A stretch of 64,000 nt of DNA from Pseudomonas lutea (GCF_000759445.1 NZ_JRMB01000003.1:218501-282500), one strand, 5' to 3'; shown: positions 35,104 to 46,217, counted from the stretch's first letter. A program made the numbers and translations. The notes: generated from the letters alone by a model not told the origin.

Positions 35104-36768
35104 TCAGCCGCGGTGACGACCGCGGAAGTAATTGATCAGGCCTTGAGTCGAAGCGTCTTCGGCATTGGTCTCTTCGGTGCCGACAAGTCGGCTGTAAACG
35201 TTTTTGCCCAGTTCCTTACCCAGTTCCACACCCCATTGGTCGAAGGCGTTTGTGCCCCAGATAACGCTTTGCACGAACACCTTGTGTTCGTACATCGCGA
35301 CCAGCGCGCCCAGACGGCGAGGGCTGATGCGCTCGACGACAATGGTGTTGCTCGGGCGATTGCCTGGGATGACTTTGTGCGGCGCGACGCGCTTCACTTC
35401 GTCTTCCGCGACGCCCTTGGCGCGCAGCTCGGCCTCGGCCTCGGAGCGGGTCTTGCCCTGCATCAATGCCTGGCTCTGCGAGAGGCAGTTGGCATACAGC
35501 CACTGGTGGTGGTCGGACACCGGGTTGAAGCTGACGATCGGCACAATGAAGTCAGCCGGGATCATCTGGGTGCCCTGGTGCAGCAACTGGTGGTACGCAT
35601 GCTGACCGTTTGCCCCCACGCCGCCCCAGATCACCGGGCCCGTGTCGGTTTTGACCGGCACGCCGTCCTGGCGAACGCTTTTGCCGTTGGATTCCATGTC
35701 CAGCTGCTGCAGGTGCTTGGTGATATTGCGCAAGTAGTGGTCGTACGGCAGGATCGCGTGGCTTTGCGCCCCCCAGAAATTGCCGTACCAGACACCCAGC
35801 AGGCCCAGCAGAACCGGCATGTTTTCTTCAAATTCGGCGTTCTGGAAATGCTGGTCCATGGTGTAGGCGCCGGACAGCAGCTCCTTGAAGTTGGACATGC
35901 CGATCGCCAGGGCGATAGGCAGACCGATTGCCGACCACAGCGAATAACGGCCGCCGACCCAGTCCCACATCGGGAAGATGTTTTCTTCACGGATACCAAA
36001 CGCCACTGCGGCGGCATTGTTGCTCGATACAGCGATGAAGTGGCGATACAGCTCTGCCTCCGAACCACCTTGCGCCAGATACCAGGCGCGGGCCGCCGTG
36101 GCGTTCTTCAGCGTTTCCAAGGTGGTAAAGGTCTTCGACGAAACGATGAACAGCGTGGTCTCGGCGCGCAGTTTTTGCGTCAGCTCGTGCAGCTCAGTGC
36201 CGTCGATGTTCGCCAGATAATGGCAGCGAACGCCTTTCTGCGCGTAGGACAGCAGCGCTTCGGACACCAGCTCAGGGCCCAGGAAAGAGCCGCCAATACC
36301 GATGTTCACCACGTCGGTGATCGGCTTTTCGGTGTAGCCGCGCCACAGCCCATCGTGGATGCGCCCGACCAGGTCAGTGATCTGATTGAGCACTTTGTGG
36401 ACTTCCGGCATCACGTTGACGCCGTTGACCAGCAGCTTGTCGCCGACCGGACGACGCAGCGCGGTGTGCAGCGCTGGTCGGCCTTCGGAGGCGTTGACCA
36501 ACTCGCCGTCGTACTGCGCCTTGATGGCTTCTTTCAAGCCGACTTCATTGGCCAGATCGACCAACAGCTGTCGGGTTTCGGCCGTGATGAGGTTTTTTGA
36601 GTAGTCGAGGAACAGCCCGGCACTGCTGAGGGTGAATTCGTCGAAACGCTTGGGGTCTGCGTTGAACGCCTCGCGCATGCTGAAATTCTGCATCGCTTTG
36701 CGGTGATCGTTGAGCGCCTGCCAGGCGGGCAGAGTCGTAACGTCATGAGGAGTGCGGTAGTACGCCAT
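35104..36768 (-). CDS. pgi: Glucose-6-phosphate isomerase
   Basis: 554 residues, the usual length for bacterial PGI. Family signatures are present, including the phosphate-binding [12 protein letters not shown] and a C-terminal segment with WGVELGK. It interconverts glucose-6-phosphate and fructose-6-phosphate in the cytosol; in pseudomonads it serves the cyclic Entner-Doudoroff route and exopolysaccharide precursor supply. It is transcribed in the same direction as the upstream panBC and pcnB genes but lies 342 bases past panC, so it likely has its own promoter. Confidence 0.95.
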   Translation of the reverse strand: MAYYRTPHDVTTLPAWQALNDHRKAMQNFSMREAFNADPKRFDEFTLSSAGLFLDYSKNLITAETRQLLVDLANEVGLKEAIKAQYDGELVNASEGRPALHTALRRPVGDKLLVNGVNVMPEVHKVLNQITDLVGRIHDGLWRGYTEKPITDVVNIGIGGSFLGPELVSEALLSYAQKGVRCHYLANIDGTELHELTQKLRAETTLFIVSSKTFTTLETLKNATAARAWYLAQGGSEAELYRHFIAVSSNNAAAVAFGIREENIFPMWDWVGGRYSLWSAIGLPIALAIGMSNFKELLSGAYTMDQHFQNAEFEENMPVLLGLLGVWYGNFWGAQSHAILPYDHYLRNITKHLQQLDMESNGKSVRQDGVPVKTDTGPVIWGGVGANGQHAYHQLLHQGTQMIPADFIVPIVSFNPVSDHHQWLYANCLSQSQALMQGKTRSEAEAELRAKGVAEDEVKRVAPHKVIPGNRPSNTIVVERISPRRLGALVAMYEHKVFVQSVIWGTNAFDQWGVELGKELGKNVYSRLVGTEETNAEDASTQGLINYFRGRHRG

Positions 36769-37110
36769 CGCTGCGGGTTTCCTTGTACTTGAACTGCTCT
36801 TTTGGACACTGAAAAGCAGGATTGGACATGAATTCGTGGGTGCATCGGAGACTAGTCCCCGGCAACGCCGATGTCTGCGCCTTGCTTTACCTTTGCTCGG
36901 TACTTTTTCTCACAGGGTAATTGCCGGTGTGACACGAACTGTATCGGTATGGCATTGCAGGTAAGTCGAAAGTTCATCGCCAGCGCCCGTAACTCGCTGG
37001 CTGGGCTGCAACCGTGGCACGGCGCAATGAGCATAGGCGCAGATGGTCATCCGATCACGTGACTTTTGCTTCATTCAGGAACGGATGCTACCTGGCGCCG
37101 CAGGGGCTGG
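36769..37110 (-). other. panC-pgi gap without panD
   Basis: These 342 bases are too short for panD (about 381 bases with stop), contain no frame resembling the PanD GSC-I-D processing site, and hold only short unsupported ORFs. In P. aeruginosa panD lies exactly here. The gap likely holds the pgi promoter; I see no firm boxes. Confidence 0.6.
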
Positions 37111-37962
37111 TTACTCCTTGACCAGATGCAGGTTGTCGATCAAGCGAGTCTTGCCCAGAAACGCAGCGCCCAGCACGACCAGATCCTGGTCCTCCGAGGT
37201 CGCAGGGCGCAGGCTGACGGCGTTGCGAATCTCAAGATAGTCCGGACGAAAACCCGCCGCTTCGAGTGCCTTCACGCCGTCGCTCAGCAGTTGGTCATGG
37301 TTCTGGTCGCCGCTTCGCAAGGCGTCGCCGATCTGCTTGATCACACGGTACAGGGCAGGCGCCGCAGCGCGTTGGTCTTCGCTCAGGTAGCCATTGCGTG
37401 ACGACAGGGCCAGGCCGTCGGCGGCACGCACGGTGGGTTCGCCGATGATCTGAATGGGCATGTTCAGGTCGCGCACCAATGCGTTGACGACCGCCAGTTG
37501 TTGAAAGTCTTTCTGGCCGAAAATTGCGATGTCCGGCTGGACCATGTTGAACAGCTTGCTGACCACCGTAGAGACACCGTCGAAGTGGCCGGGTCGGCTG
37601 CCGCCGCACAGGCCCTCGGAAACCACCGGTACGCGAACGATGGTCTGATCGGCCATGCCGTGCGGGTACATCTCATCGACGGTCGGCGTGAACAGCAGAT
37701 GGCAACCGGCCTGGAGTAGCTGCTCCTGATCGGCCGCCAGCGTGCGCGGGTAAGAAGCCAGGTCTTCGCTGGGGCCAAATTGCAGCGGATTGACGAAGAT
37801 GCTGGCGATCACGAAATCGGCACGCTGCACCGCTTTGGTCACCAGCGCGATGTGGCCACTGTGCAGGTTGCCCATCGTGGGCACCAGGGCAATGCGCTTG
37901 CCTTCACTGCGCGCGCGGGCAACGGCGGCGCGCAGTTCGCGAACGGTTTTGACTGTGTTCAT
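37111..37962 (-). CDS. panC: Pantothenate synthetase
   Basis: 283 residues from the ATG at 37962; a longer frame to 38409 runs through panB and is spurious. Signatures: [10 protein letters not shown] (ATP/HIGH-type motif), QFGPSEDL, and the GQKDFQQL segment. The enzyme joins D-pantoate and beta-alanine with ATP to make pantothenate for CoA. Its start overlaps the panB stop by 4 bases (ATGA), so the pair is coupled. Confidence 0.95.
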   Translation of the reverse strand: MNTVKTVRELRAAVARARSEGKRIALVPTMGNLHSGHIALVTKAVQRADFVIASIFVNPLQFGPSEDLASYPRTLAADQEQLLQAGCHLLFTPTVDEMYPHGMADQTIVRVPVVSEGLCGGSRPGHFDGVSTVVSKLFNMVQPDIAIFGQKDFQQLAVVNALVRDLNMPIQIIGEPTVRAADGLALSSRNGYLSEDQRAAAPALYRVIKQIGDALRSGDQNHDQLLSDGVKALEAAGFRPDYLEIRNAVSLRPATSEDQDLVVLGAAFLGKTRLIDNLHLVKE

Positions 37963-38759
37963 GCCGAGAATCCGTGTTCTGGGGCGGGGAAGCTGAGGTC
38001 TTTGACCGCACGAACATACGCGCTGATCGCTGACTGAATGTCCGGCTGGCCGGTCATGAAATTCTTCACGAACTTGGGTACACGGCCGGTGATCGACAAC
38101 CCGAGCATGTCGTGCAGGACAAGCACCTGGCCATCCGTGTCGATGCCGGCGCCAATACCGATGACCGGAATCTTCACGGCGTGGGTGATTTCCTGGGCCA
38201 ACTCGGTGGGCACACACTCCAGCAAAATCATCGCCGCGCCCGCTTGTTCCAGCGTGATGGCATCGGCACGCATCTGCCGTGCCTGCGCTTCCTGACGGCC
38301 CTGCACTTTGTAACCGCCGAGCACGTTTACCGCCTGAGGCGTCAGCCCCATGTGCGCGCACACCGGAACGCCGCGCTCGGCCAGCAGCCGGATTGAATCC
38401 GCCAGCCACGCCGCGCCCTCGATCTTGACCATGTGCGCCCCGGCCTGCATGAGCATGGCGCTGTTGGCGAAGGTCTGGTCAGGGGTGGCGTACGACATGA
38501 ACGGCAAGTCGACAAGAATAAGAGCGCCCTGATTGCCGCGTTTGACGCCAGCCACGTGGTACGCCATCTCGGCGGTGGTCACCGGCAAGGTGCTGTCATG
38601 GCCTTGAAGGACCATGCCCAGCGAGTCGCCGACCAGCAGGACTTCAACACCTGCCTGGCTGGCGGTATGGGCAAAAGTTGCGTCGTAGCAGGTCAGCATG
38701 GTGATTTTTTCACCTTTCTGCTTCAGGGCCAGCAGGGACGTAACGGTGATGTCGGGCAT
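37959..38759 (-). CDS. panB: 3-methyl-2-oxobutanoate hydroxymethyltransferase
   Basis: 266 residues with PanB signatures: VGDSLGMV (metal and substrate binding), MVKIEGA, and the conserved AHMGLTPQ segment. It adds a hydroxymethyl group from methylene-tetrahydrofolate to ketoisovalerate, the first committed step to pantothenate. Together with folK (folate synthesis) directly upstream this links folate and CoA supply; panC is translationally coupled downstream. Confidence 0.95.
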   Translation of the reverse strand: MPDITVTSLLALKQKGEKITMLTCYDATFAHTASQAGVEVLLVGDSLGMVLQGHDSTLPVTTAEMAYHVAGVKRGNQGALILVDLPFMSYATPDQTFANSAMLMQAGAHMVKIEGAAWLADSIRLLAERGVPVCAHMGLTPQAVNVLGGYKVQGRQEAQARQMRADAITLEQAGAAMILLECVPTELAQEITHAVKIPVIGIGAGIDTDGQVLVLHDMLGLSITGRVPKFVKNFMTGQPDIQSAISAYVRAVKDLSFPAPEHGFSA

Positions 38760-38969
38760 GGAAAGTCCTCATTCAGGCGCTGTGAATACTGCGGCGAGCA
38801 ACGCGTGATTCATCTTGGGAAGCAGGCACATCGTCGTTTCGCGATGTTTGCAACGGCCTGTTCCGCGCCTTGTGGCCGGTCGCCCGGCTTTGGGACGCTT
38901 ATCTTCGTGAGGAGGGGGCGCGAAGTCAATTCCAGGTGTGACGGCTGCACGTGGGCACCCGCCATTGCT

Positions 38970-39452
38970 CTAGCTCGGCAATCGCTCAAGGCCTTCGAAC
39001 GGGCATCCGGCCAGCAAATCATCCAGCCGACGGCCATCGGCAAAGGTCAGACCGGGCGCCAGTTCGGCGAGCGGATACAGCACGAACGCGCGCTCCTGCA
39101 TTTGATAGTGCGGCACCTTCAAGCGTGGTTCGTCGATGAGGCGGTTGCCGAACAACAGGATGTCGAGGTCCAGCGTGCGCGGCCCCCAGCGTTCCTGCCG
39201 CTCGCGGCCCTGCTGATTCTCGATGGCCTGCAACGCATCGAGGAGCGCCAGCGGGGGAAGCGATGTGTCGAGGGCCGCAACGGCGTTGGTATAGCGCGGC
39301 TGACCCGGCAGCAGCGAGTCGCTGGCATAGAAGGAAGACACTCCTGACAGGCTGCTTTGCGCCAGCCGGGCCATTGCCTTGAGCGCGTCGCGCAGTTGCT
39401 CTTCTGGATCGGCCAGATTACTGCCCAGGCCGATATAAACGCGCTCGATCAT
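38970..39452 (-). CDS. folK: 2-amino-4-hydroxy-6-hydroxymethyldihydropteridine pyrophosphokinase
   Basis: 160 residues. HPPK signatures are seen: GLGSNL at the N-terminus and the RTLDLDILL segment (residues about 92-100) that binds Mg-ATP. It transfers pyrophosphate to the pterin in folate synthesis. It begins 6 bases after pcnB ends, so the two are co-transcribed, an arrangement common in gammaproteobacteria; panB follows 210 bases on. Confidence 0.94.
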   Translation of the reverse strand: MIERVYIGLGSNLADPEEQLRDALKAMARLAQSSLSGVSSFYASDSLLPGQPRYTNAVAALDTSLPPLALLDALQAIENQQGRERQERWGPRTLDLDILLFGNRLIDEPRLKVPHYQMQERAFVLYPLAELAPGLTFADGRRLDDLLAGCPFEGLERLPS

Positions 39453-39458
39453 CAGCTC

Positions 39459-40856
39459 TTATTCCGAACCGTCGACGCCAGCGCGTTTGCGCTTTCCGCT
39501 GCTGCTGCGACGGCGTTTGCGCGGCCCCTGACCAGTGGCATCAGGCTTGCTGCCCAGGTCGCGAATCATGTCGCGGCGACCCGAATCGTTGGCGTCCTGA
39601 TATTCGGTCCACCACTCACCGAGTCCGTCGGTTTCTTCTCCGGCGGATTCGCGCAGCAACAGGAAGTCATAACCGGCGCGGAAACGCGGGTTTTCAAGCA
39701 GCAGGTCAGCGCGCTTGCCGGAGCGACGTGGCAGACGCTCCTGCATGTCCCAGATCTCGCGGATCGGCAGCGTGAACCGTTTTGGGATCGCGATACGCTG
39801 ACATTGTTCGGTGATCAATTCGTGCGCCGCTTCCTGCATGGCGGGAATCGGCGGCATGCCGCGTTCCTGCAGACGCAGCACGCGAGCGGGCAGGGCGGGC
39901 CACAGCAAAGCGGCAAACAGGAAAGCCGGTGTGACCGGTTTGTTCTGTTTAATGCGCAGGTCAGTATTGGCCAGCGCCTCGCTGATCAGCGTGTGGGTGT
40001 AAGTGGGGTTGTATTCCAGCGCCTTGGAACTGGCCGGGAACAGCGGCTCGAACAGTTCGAGATCCACAAGCATTTCGAACGTGGCTTCCGCGTACCCCGA
40101 GAGAAACAGCTTCAGCACCTCCTCAAACAGACGTGCAGAGGGGATGTCGCGCAGCATTGGCGCGAGCGGACGAATCGGCGTTGCGCTGTGTTTTTCGATG
40201 CCGAAATCCAGCTTGGCGGCAAACCGCACGGCCCGCAGCATGCGTACCGGGTCTTCCTTGTAACGCTGTTGCGGGTCGCCGATCAGGCGGATCAGGCGAT
40301 TGCGGATGTCGTGGACGCCGTTGGCGTAGTCGAGCACGCGCTCGGTGACCGGGTCGTAGTAAAGCGCGTTGATGGTGAAGTCCCGGCGCTGGGCGTCGTC
40401 TTCCAGCGTGCCGTACACGTTGTCACGCAGGATGCGCCCGCTCTCGTTGCGTGATGACTGGTTGCTGTCTTCATCTTCGTCGTCAATCGGATGATTGGCG
40501 CGGAACGTAGCGACTTCGATGATTTCACGTCCGAAATGGATGTGTACCAGCTTGAAGCGACGGCCGATGATGCGGGCGTTGCGGAACTCGGCGCGGATTT
40601 GCTCTGGCGTGGCGCTGGTGGCAACGTCGAAATCCTTGGGAGTGATGCCAAGCATCATGTCGCGGACGCAGCCGCCAACCAGATACGCTTGATAGCCCGC
40701 GGTCTGCAAGCGCTCGACGATGTTCACCGCATAGCGGCTGAATTGATTGCGTTGCAACGAATGCTGGCTGCTGCTGAGCACCTCAGGCGTTGTGCGCACG
40801 TGTTGCTGCGGCTTGCGCAGTGGGGAACGGAATGACTGGAACAGCTTCTTCAGCAT
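39459..40856 (-). CDS. pcnB: Poly(A) polymerase I
   Basis: 465 residues when started at the ATG at 40856 (MLKKLFQSFRSP); a frame open to 40928 has no support. The nucleotidyltransferase core has GGCVRDMMLG and the metal-binding DFD at 75-77, an RNA-binding domain follows, and the tail is strongly basic (RKRRRSSSGKRKR), which distinguishes poly(A) polymerase from CCA-adding enzyme. It adds 3' A tails that promote RNA decay. It sits downstream of the crcZ RNA gene and directly before folK. Confidence 0.93.
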   Translation of the reverse strand: MLKKLFQSFRSPLRKPQQHVRTTPEVLSSSQHSLQRNQFSRYAVNIVERLQTAGYQAYLVGGCVRDMMLGITPKDFDVATSATPEQIRAEFRNARIIGRRFKLVHIHFGREIIEVATFRANHPIDDEDEDSNQSSRNESGRILRDNVYGTLEDDAQRRDFTINALYYDPVTERVLDYANGVHDIRNRLIRLIGDPQQRYKEDPVRMLRAVRFAAKLDFGIEKHSATPIRPLAPMLRDIPSARLFEEVLKLFLSGYAEATFEMLVDLELFEPLFPASSKALEYNPTYTHTLISEALANTDLRIKQNKPVTPAFLFAALLWPALPARVLRLQERGMPPIPAMQEAAHELITEQCQRIAIPKRFTLPIREIWDMQERLPRRSGKRADLLLENPRFRAGYDFLLLRESAGEETDGLGEWWTEYQDANDSGRRDMIRDLGSKPDATGQGPRKRRRSSSGKRKRAGVDGSE

Positions 40857-41063
40857 GGGATGCACTGTTTGAAGGAATATTCGGCCAATTTCGAAGAGTG
40901 ACCGCACGATGGGCGGGGATTCTAGCATTTAGTCGGGGGATGGTGTAGGAGGCAGCGCATCGGACGGGTGAGCGCCTTGACTGCAAGGGGGCAGCGGCGG
41001 GAAATCGGCTATCAACAGCGGGTGCGAGGTGCGGCGGGCGGGGATTAAAACGCGGATGCTACT

Positions 41064-41426
41064 GGGGGAGCCGAAGCTCCCCCAAAGTGCGTGCTCTTAT
41101 TTTTATTGTCTGATGGGCTTTTTATTTTTGTTGACCGCCCATTCACGGCTTTCGCCAGTGAACTCTCCCAATCGGGAGTCAAGAGCAAACGGATTGCTTT
41201 GGTCGCTGTGCGGCAGTGATCTCTCGATCCAACCAGTTCAGGCTCTACCTAAGGGTAGTTTTTGTTGTTCTCGGCCTGGTTGCGGGACAAGTCCCAAATG
41301 CAACGCCTCTCCAAAAGAATCAGTTAGCTGCGCCTCCGCCGTGTTGTTTTTGTTATGCGTGAGTCGATTCGTCTTGTTTTTATTATGTTGGTTTTGCGGG
41401 TGACTGATTTTTGTTGTTCTTGTACG
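41064..41426 (-). ncRNA. crcZ: CrcZ small RNA, antagonist of Hfq/Crc catabolite repression
   Basis: The cbrB-pcnB gap is where CrcZ is known in Pseudomonas. On the minus strand it has six A-rich CA motifs of the AAnAAnAA kind that bind Hfq/Crc (near 41090-41110, 41120-41133, 41259-41270, 41342-41356, 41373-41390 and 41405-41420). A sigma-54 promoter gives a predicted 5' end near 41426, and a stem (41064-41071 with 41076-41083) gives the 3' end. The length of about 363 bases is close to P. putida CrcZ. CrcZ titrates Hfq/Crc and so relieves repression when CbrAB is active. The 3' stem lacks a U-run, so the end is approximate. Confidence 0.92.
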
Positions 41427-41435
41427 AATACCTAT

Positions 41436-41451
41436 AGCAGTACCTGTGCCA
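41436..41451 (-). promoter_or_regulatory. Sigma-54 promoter of crcZ
   Basis: Read on the minus strand: TGGCAC, five bases, then CTGCT, with the -24 GG and -12 GC separated by exactly 10 bases, the strict sigma-54 spacing. It points into crcZ and fits control by the bacterial enhancer-binding protein CbrB encoded just upstream. Confidence 0.85.
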
Positions 41452-41521
41452 ACTTTCGCAAACCTGGCTGCAAGCCTTTGAAATCAAGGGTGTGGCAAAT
41501 TGACGCTATTTTCCGCCGGCG

Positions 41522-41560
41522 AAAAAAAACCGGGGAGTCGTTACCGTATGCCCCGGTTTT
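41522..41560 (-). terminator. Intrinsic terminator after cbrB
   Basis: On the minus strand a 10-bp stem (AAAACCGGGG, 41560-41551, with CCCCGGTTTT, 41535-41526) is followed by a run of eight T residues. It separates the cbrB transcript from crcZ. Confidence 0.85.
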
Positions 41561-41609
41561 GTTACGTCCTGTTCCTGCGCGGTAACAGTTTTTTCACATC
41601 GTCTGTAAC
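41540..41609. promoter_or_regulatory. Candidate CbrB upstream activating half-sites
   Basis: Four half-sites GTTAC (41540-41544 and 41561-41565) and GTAAC (41582-41586 and 41605-41609) are spaced 21, 21 and 23 bases apart, that is, on about the same DNA face. The central pair reads TGTTAC-N16-GTAACA. They lie about 90-170 bases upstream of the crcZ promoter, the normal range for an enhancer-binding protein. I recall TGTTAC/GTAACA-type sites for CbrB. Confidence 0.65.
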
Positions 41610-41640
41610 CCGCGTGCCAGAGCCTTGCGCATGCCCAGCC

Positions 41641-43080
41641 TCAGGTCTCGCTCGCCACGCCGGTCTTGCGGCGGGGGATGCCCAGCCGTTGGCGACGCTC
41701 CCACAGGCACTTGCGACTGACGCCCAGCTTGCGTGCCAGTTCGGTTTCGGTCATGTGGTCCTGATGCTCCAGAACGAAATGCTGGAAATAATCTTCAAGC
41801 GATAGATCTTCAGTCGGCTCGCCGGCAGTGGAGCTCGACGAGCCCGCCGTTTGTGGTGCAAGGCCGATAAACTCGTTTACATCGAGATCGCTCAGCTCGA
41901 TGTCGATGCCCAACAGTTCAGCAGAGATCTCCGGGCTTTCGCACAGGATTACCGCGCGCTCCACAGCGTTCTCCAGCTCTCGTACGTTGCCAGGCCACGA
42001 ATATTGCCGAATCGCCAGTTCCGCATCCGGGGCGAAGCGCAGGTCAGTCCGCCCGGCTTTTGCGCTCTGCCGTGCAAGAAACGCGGTTGCGATTTCGTTC
42101 ACGTCCGCGCCGCGTTCACGCAACGCAGGCAGCTTGAGGGCGATAACGTGCAGACGGTAGTACAAGTCCTCACGGAACTGGCCGACTTTGGCCAGGCTCT
42201 TGAGGTCGCGGTGGGTCGCTGCGATCAGCCGCACATCGACTTTTTGCGACTGTACCGAGCCCACCCGGCGTATCTCGCCTTCCTGGAGCACGCGCAGCAA
42301 TCGCGCCTGCGCTTCGAGCGGCAGTTCGCCAATTTCGTCCAGAAAGAGCGTCCCGCCGTCCGCAGCCTCGACGAGGCCGGCACGCCCGGCACTGGCGCCG
42401 GTGAACGCGCCTTTTTCATGGCCAAACAGTTCGGATTCGATAAGCGATTCAGGAATCGCCGCACAGTTTACCGAAATCATCGGTGCCTTGGCGCGCCGCG
42501 AAAGGTTATGCAACGCACGAGCGACCAATTCCTTGCCCGTGCCGGACTCGCCCTGAATCAACACATTGGAGTCAGTCGGCGCGACTTTACGGATCTTGCT
42601 GTACATGTCCTGCATGGGCGGGCAGGAGCCGATGATGCCTATCTCGCCATTGCTGTTGTCAGGGCCGGCCTTGTCGCCGGTCGCAACCTTGCTCGTGGCC
42701 GCGCGCTCGGCCTGCATGCTCTGCAGGGTCTGGCGATCGCGCAGGATGCGCGAGACAGCCTGAAGCATTTCGTCGTGGTCGAAGGGTTTGGCGATGTAAT
42801 CAACCGCGCCCATTTTCATCGAATCCACTGCCGAGCGCAGGCTGGCGTAGCTGGTCATGATCAGCACCGGCTTGCCCTGACCCAGCTTGATCAGCTCGGT
42901 GCCGGGTGCGCCGGGCAGGCGCAAATCGCTGACGATCAGGTCAAACGAGGGAATACTGAAACGTTCCTGAGCTTCCTGCACGGACCCGGCTTCGCTGACT
43001 TGGTATTGGTTGCGTTCCAGCAGCCTGCGCAGGGCGGAGCGGATAATGGTTTCGTCTTCAACGATCAAAATGTGGGGCAT
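41641..43080 (-). CDS. cbrB: CbrB, NtrC-family sigma-54 response regulator
   Basis: 479 residues. Receiver domain with phospho-acceptor Asp52 (VSDLRLP) and Lys in AKPF; AAA+ domain with Walker A (GESGTGKE), the sigma-54-contacting GAFTGA loop and Walker B ([10 protein letters not shown]); Fis-type helix-turn-helix at the C-terminus ([21 protein letters not shown]). CbrB is phosphorylated by CbrA and activates crcZ and genes for amino-acid use, setting carbon-nitrogen balance. It starts 22 bases after cbrA ends. A candidate CrcZ promoter and its target half-sites lie directly downstream. Confidence 0.95.
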   Translation of the reverse strand: MPHILIVEDETIIRSALRRLLERNQYQVSEAGSVQEAQERFSIPSFDLIVSDLRLPGAPGTELIKLGQGKPVLIMTSYASLRSAVDSMKMGAVDYIAKPFDHDEMLQAVSRILRDRQTLQSMQAERAATSKVATGDKAGPDNSNGEIGIIGSCPPMQDMYSKIRKVAPTDSNVLIQGESGTGKELVARALHNLSRRAKAPMISVNCAAIPESLIESELFGHEKGAFTGASAGRAGLVEAADGGTLFLDEIGELPLEAQARLLRVLQEGEIRRVGSVQSQKVDVRLIAATHRDLKSLAKVGQFREDLYYRLHVIALKLPALRERGADVNEIATAFLARQSAKAGRTDLRFAPDAELAIRQYSWPGNVRELENAVERAVILCESPEISAELLGIDIELSDLDVNEFIGLAPQTAGSSSSTAGEPTEDLSLEDYFQHFVLEHQDHMTETELARKLGVSRKCLWERRQRLGIPRRKTGVASET

Positions 43081-43102
43081 TGATTCGGTTCTCTCGACGG
43101 TC

Positions 43103-46057
43103 TCAGTTCACGGCGGACGTCGCTTCGACGTGGCGCGGTAAGGTCACCCTGATACGGGTCCCGCGTTGGTGCTCGGGGTCAGCCGGGCTGTCGATGGTGA
43201 TTTGTCCATAATGCTCTTCAACGATGGAATAGACCAGTGCAAGCCCCAGTCCTGTTCCTTCGCCCGGATCCTTGGTAGTGAAGAAGGGTTCGAACAGACG
43301 ATCCATAATGGCCTTTGGAATGCCGCTGCCTTCGTCTTCAACGATCAGGTCCACGGTGTGTTCGGAGGCTTCGCTTTTGACCCGCACTGCGCTGCCGGCG
43401 GGTGACGCGTCACGTGCGTTCGAGAGCAGGTTGATGAGGACCTGGGCGAGCCGCTGCGGGTCACCCTCCACCCAGTGGTTCGGGTTGCACAGATTATAGA
43501 ATTGCACCTCGAAATTGCGCCGGTTCAGCGCGAGCAGACCAATGGCATCCTGTGCCACCTCTGCCAGGCATACCGGCTCATCGGCGTGTTGATGCCCGCC
43601 TGCATGGGCGAAGCTCATCAGCGACTGCACGATGCGCGATACGCGCTTGGTCTGTTCGATGATCTGGCTGCTGATTTCGGTCAGCTCGCTGTCTTCCTCG
43701 CGCTCTTCGCGCAGGTTTTGCGCCAGGCAGGCGATACCGGTGATCGGATTGCCGATTTCGTGGGCAACCCCCGCAGCCAGCCGACCAATGCTGGCGAGGC
43801 GTTCAGAGTGCACGAGTTTGTCCTCGAGCATCTGCGTGTCGGTCAGGTCCTCAACCAGAATCACCAGGCCGCTGTTGCCGGGCGCCAGGGGTTCGTCGAT
43901 CGCTGCTTTGTGCAAGTTGAGCCAGCGCGTCTGGCCGTCAAGCGCCAGCCGCTGCTTGTGTAAATGCTCGTCCGGTACGTTGATGAAGCCGAGCAGCAGT
44001 TGCTTCCAGGGATCAACGATGGTTTCGAGCCGCGACCCGACCACGCGCTGAGCACCGATGCCGGTCAGTTCTTCCATGGCCTTGTTCCACATCAGGATTT
44101 CCTGATCCTTGGCCAGCGAACACACGCCCATCGGCAGTTCCTGCAAGGTCTGCCGATGGTAGCGACGCAAGGCGTCGAGCTCGGCAGCGAGACCGGTGAG
44201 GCGGGAGTGGTAATCCTCCAGGCGGCTCTCGATGAAATGAATGTCCTCGGTGACGTAGTTCTCGCTGCCGGACTTATACGGCAGGAAGGTCTCGACCATG
44301 TCCTGCGCGACGCTCGGCCCCATCAGGCCGGAGAGGTTCGCTTCGATGCGGTCGCGCAGACGCCTTAGGGCATAAGGCCGGCGCTCGTCGAACGGCAGGT
44401 ACAGATCGCGCAGGGCTTGTTCGACCTCCTTCTGTGCAGCCTTTGCGCCCAAGGGCTTGGCCAACTGCGTGGCGAACTCTTGCGGGGAGGCGGCGTGCAA
44501 TTCGCGCCGCTGCGGACGACGAACGTTATCCACAGCGCAGGCTTCGGCCGCACTGGCTTCCTCGGGACTGGGGTTGCTGAACAGGGAAATCAGAGTGAAC
44601 ACCAGCACGTTCGCGGCCAGCGAGGCGATTGCAGCCATGTGCCAACTGGTGTCGTCGAGCACGTAGATCATGTTCAGCAGCGGGATGTAGAAACCCTGGA
44701 AGTTACCGATCAGTGGCAACAACATGCTGATGGTCCAGACCACGATGCCCGCGATCAGCCCGGCCATGAAGCCGCGGCGATTGGCGGCCGGCCAGTACAG
44801 TACCGACAACACCCCGGGCAGGAATTGCAGGGTCGCTACAAACGCGACGATACCCAGGTTCGCCAGATTTTGTTTGGCGCCGAGCAGGAGGTAGAAGCCG
44901 AAGCCGGCCATGATGATCGCGACAATCAGCCCGCGCCGGGTCCATTTCAGCCAGCGATAGATATTGCCTTCGGCAGGCGGCTGGTAGAGCGGCAGTACCA
45001 GATGGTTCAGCGCCATGCCGGACAGCGCCAGCGTGGTGACAATGATCAGCCCGCTGGCGGCGGACAGCCCGCCAACATAGCCGAGCAGGGCCAGGGTTTT
45101 GCTGTGCGCGGCGATGCCGATGCCAAGGGTGAAGTATTCAGGGCTGGTGGTGGCGCCCAGTTTCAGGCCGGCCCAAAGCACCAGCGGTACCGCCAGACTC
45201 ATCAGCAGCAGGAACAGTGGCAGGCCCCAGCTGGCGCTGACCAGTGAGCGCGGGTTGAGGTTCTCGGTGAAGGTCATGTGATACATGTGCGGCATTACGA
45301 TGGCGGAGGCGAAAAACACCAGCAGCAGCGTCCGCCACGGACCTTCCTGCAGTGGGGTGTGCAGGGCCGCCAGCGCGCTCTGGTTCTGCAGCAACCATTG
45401 TTCGAGGCTCTGCGGCCCATCGAATACACCGTATAGCGCGTAAAGACCGATGCCGCCGATGGCGACCAGCTTGATCACCGACTCAAAAGCGATGGCGAAC
45501 ACCAGCCCTTCATGTTTCTCACGCGTGGCGATATGGCGCGAGCCGAAGAAGATGGTGAACAGCGTGATCAGCACACAGAACGCAAACGCTACGTAGTTGC
45601 GCACGGGTTCGCGGGTCAGAATGCCGATGGAGTCGGCAACCGCCTGGATTTGCAGCGCCAGCAGCGGCAAAACGCCGATCAGCATGAAGATTGTGGTGAG
45701 CGCGCCCGCCCAGGTGCTGCGAAACCGGAAGGCGAAAAGGTCGGCCAGCGAGGAGAGTTGATAGGTGCGGGTGATCTTGAGAATGGGGTACAGCAGGACG
45801 GGAGCCAACAGAAATGCGCCGGATACCCCAAGGTAACTCGACAGGAAACCGTATCCGTACTCGTAAGCCAGGCCCACCGTGCCGTAGAACGCCCAGGCAC
45901 TGGCGTAAACGCCCAGCGACAGCGTGTATGTCAACGGGTGACGAATGATCCAGCGCGGGATCAGTCCACGTTCGCTGATCCAGGCGACTCCGAACAGGAC
46001 CGTCAGGTAGGCGGCACTGACCAGAATCATCTGGGTCAGGCTAAAGCTCATCGGCAT
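43103..46057 (-). CDS. cbrA: CbrA, sensor histidine kinase with a sodium/solute symporter-like N-terminus
   Basis: 984 residues. About 500 N-terminal residues form 12 or more hydrophobic helices of the SLC5/SSS transporter type, then a STAC-like linker, a PAS domain, and a kinase core with H-box ([22 protein letters not shown]), N-box and G-box ([11 protein letters not shown]). The start at 46057 or the ATG at 46051 overlaps cbrX by 17 or 11 bases, so translation is coupled. CbrA senses carbon status, possibly by transporting histidine, and phosphorylates CbrB. Confidence 0.95.
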   Translation of the reverse strand: MPMSFSLTQMILVSAAYLTVLFGVAWISERGLIPRWIIRHPLTYTLSLGVYASAWAFYGTVGLAYEYGYGFLSSYLGVSGAFLLAPVLLYPILKITRTYQLSSLADLFAFRFRSTWAGALTTIFMLIGVLPLLALQIQAVADSIGILTREPVRNYVAFAFCVLITLFTIFFGSRHIATREKHEGLVFAIAFESVIKLVAIGGIGLYALYGVFDGPQSLEQWLLQNQSALAALHTPLQEGPWRTLLLVFFASAIVMPHMYHMTFTENLNPRSLVSASWGLPLFLLLMSLAVPLVLWAGLKLGATTSPEYFTLGIGIAAHSKTLALLGYVGGLSAASGLIIVTTLALSGMALNHLVLPLYQPPAEGNIYRWLKWTRRGLIVAIIMAGFGFYLLLGAKQNLANLGIVAFVATLQFLPGVLSVLYWPAANRRGFMAGLIAGIVVWTISMLLPLIGNFQGFYIPLLNMIYVLDDTSWHMAAIASLAANVLVFTLISLFSNPSPEEASAAEACAVDNVRRPQRRELHAASPQEFATQLAKPLGAKAAQKEVEQALRDLYLPFDERRPYALRRLRDRIEANLSGLMGPSVAQDMVETFLPYKSGSENYVTEDIHFIESRLEDYHSRLTGLAAELDALRRYHRQTLQELPMGVCSLAKDQEILMWNKAMEELTGIGAQRVVGSRLETIVDPWKQLLLGFINVPDEHLHKQRLALDGQTRWLNLHKAAIDEPLAPGNSGLVILVEDLTDTQMLEDKLVHSERLASIGRLAAGVAHEIGNPITGIACLAQNLREEREEDSELTEISSQIIEQTKRVSRIVQSLMSFAHAGGHQHADEPVCLAEVAQDAIGLLALNRRNFEVQFYNLCNPNHWVEGDPQRLAQVLINLLSNARDASPAGSAVRVKSEASEHTVDLIVEDEGSGIPKAIMDRLFEPFFTTKDPGEGTGLGLALVYSIVEEHYGQITIDSPADPEHQRGTRIRVTLPRHVEATSAVN

Positions 46058-46217
46058 CTCGTTGGCTCTGCAGAATGAAGGTCACTACGATCAGGATTAA
46101 CCACAGCATGTACGGCCTGTACCAGGCGCCTGTCGCGTCTATCCACCAGTCCATGATGGCCGGGGAAAACAGATAGATGCCCACCACCAGCAGCAGGACC
46201 AATCGATAAATGTACAT
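46041..46217 (-). CDS. cbrX: CbrX, small membrane protein coupled to cbrA
   Basis: 58 residues from the ATG at 46217, which follows GGGAGG by 5 bases; a longer frame to 46286 is not needed. Two hydrophobic segments (about 5-18 and 33-50) predict a small integral membrane protein. A small gene of this kind, cbrX, is described directly upstream of and overlapping cbrA in P. putida, where it aids cbrA expression. Its stop lies inside the cbrA start region. Its own molecular role is not established. Confidence 0.82.
   Translation of the reverse strand: MYIYRLVLLLVVGIYLFSPAIMDWWIDATGAWYRPYMLWLILIVVTFILQSQRDADEL

Noticed and set aside
37963..38409. N-terminal extension of panC to 432 residues
   Set aside because: The extension lies in another frame of panB; the family start is the ATG at 37962 coupled to the panB stop.
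41604..41619. Second sigma-54-like sequence TGGCACG-CGGG-TTACA just after cbrB
   Set aside because: It lacks the GC of the -12 element and would put a transcript through the strong cbrB terminator after about 50 bases; the site at 41436-41451 fits far better.
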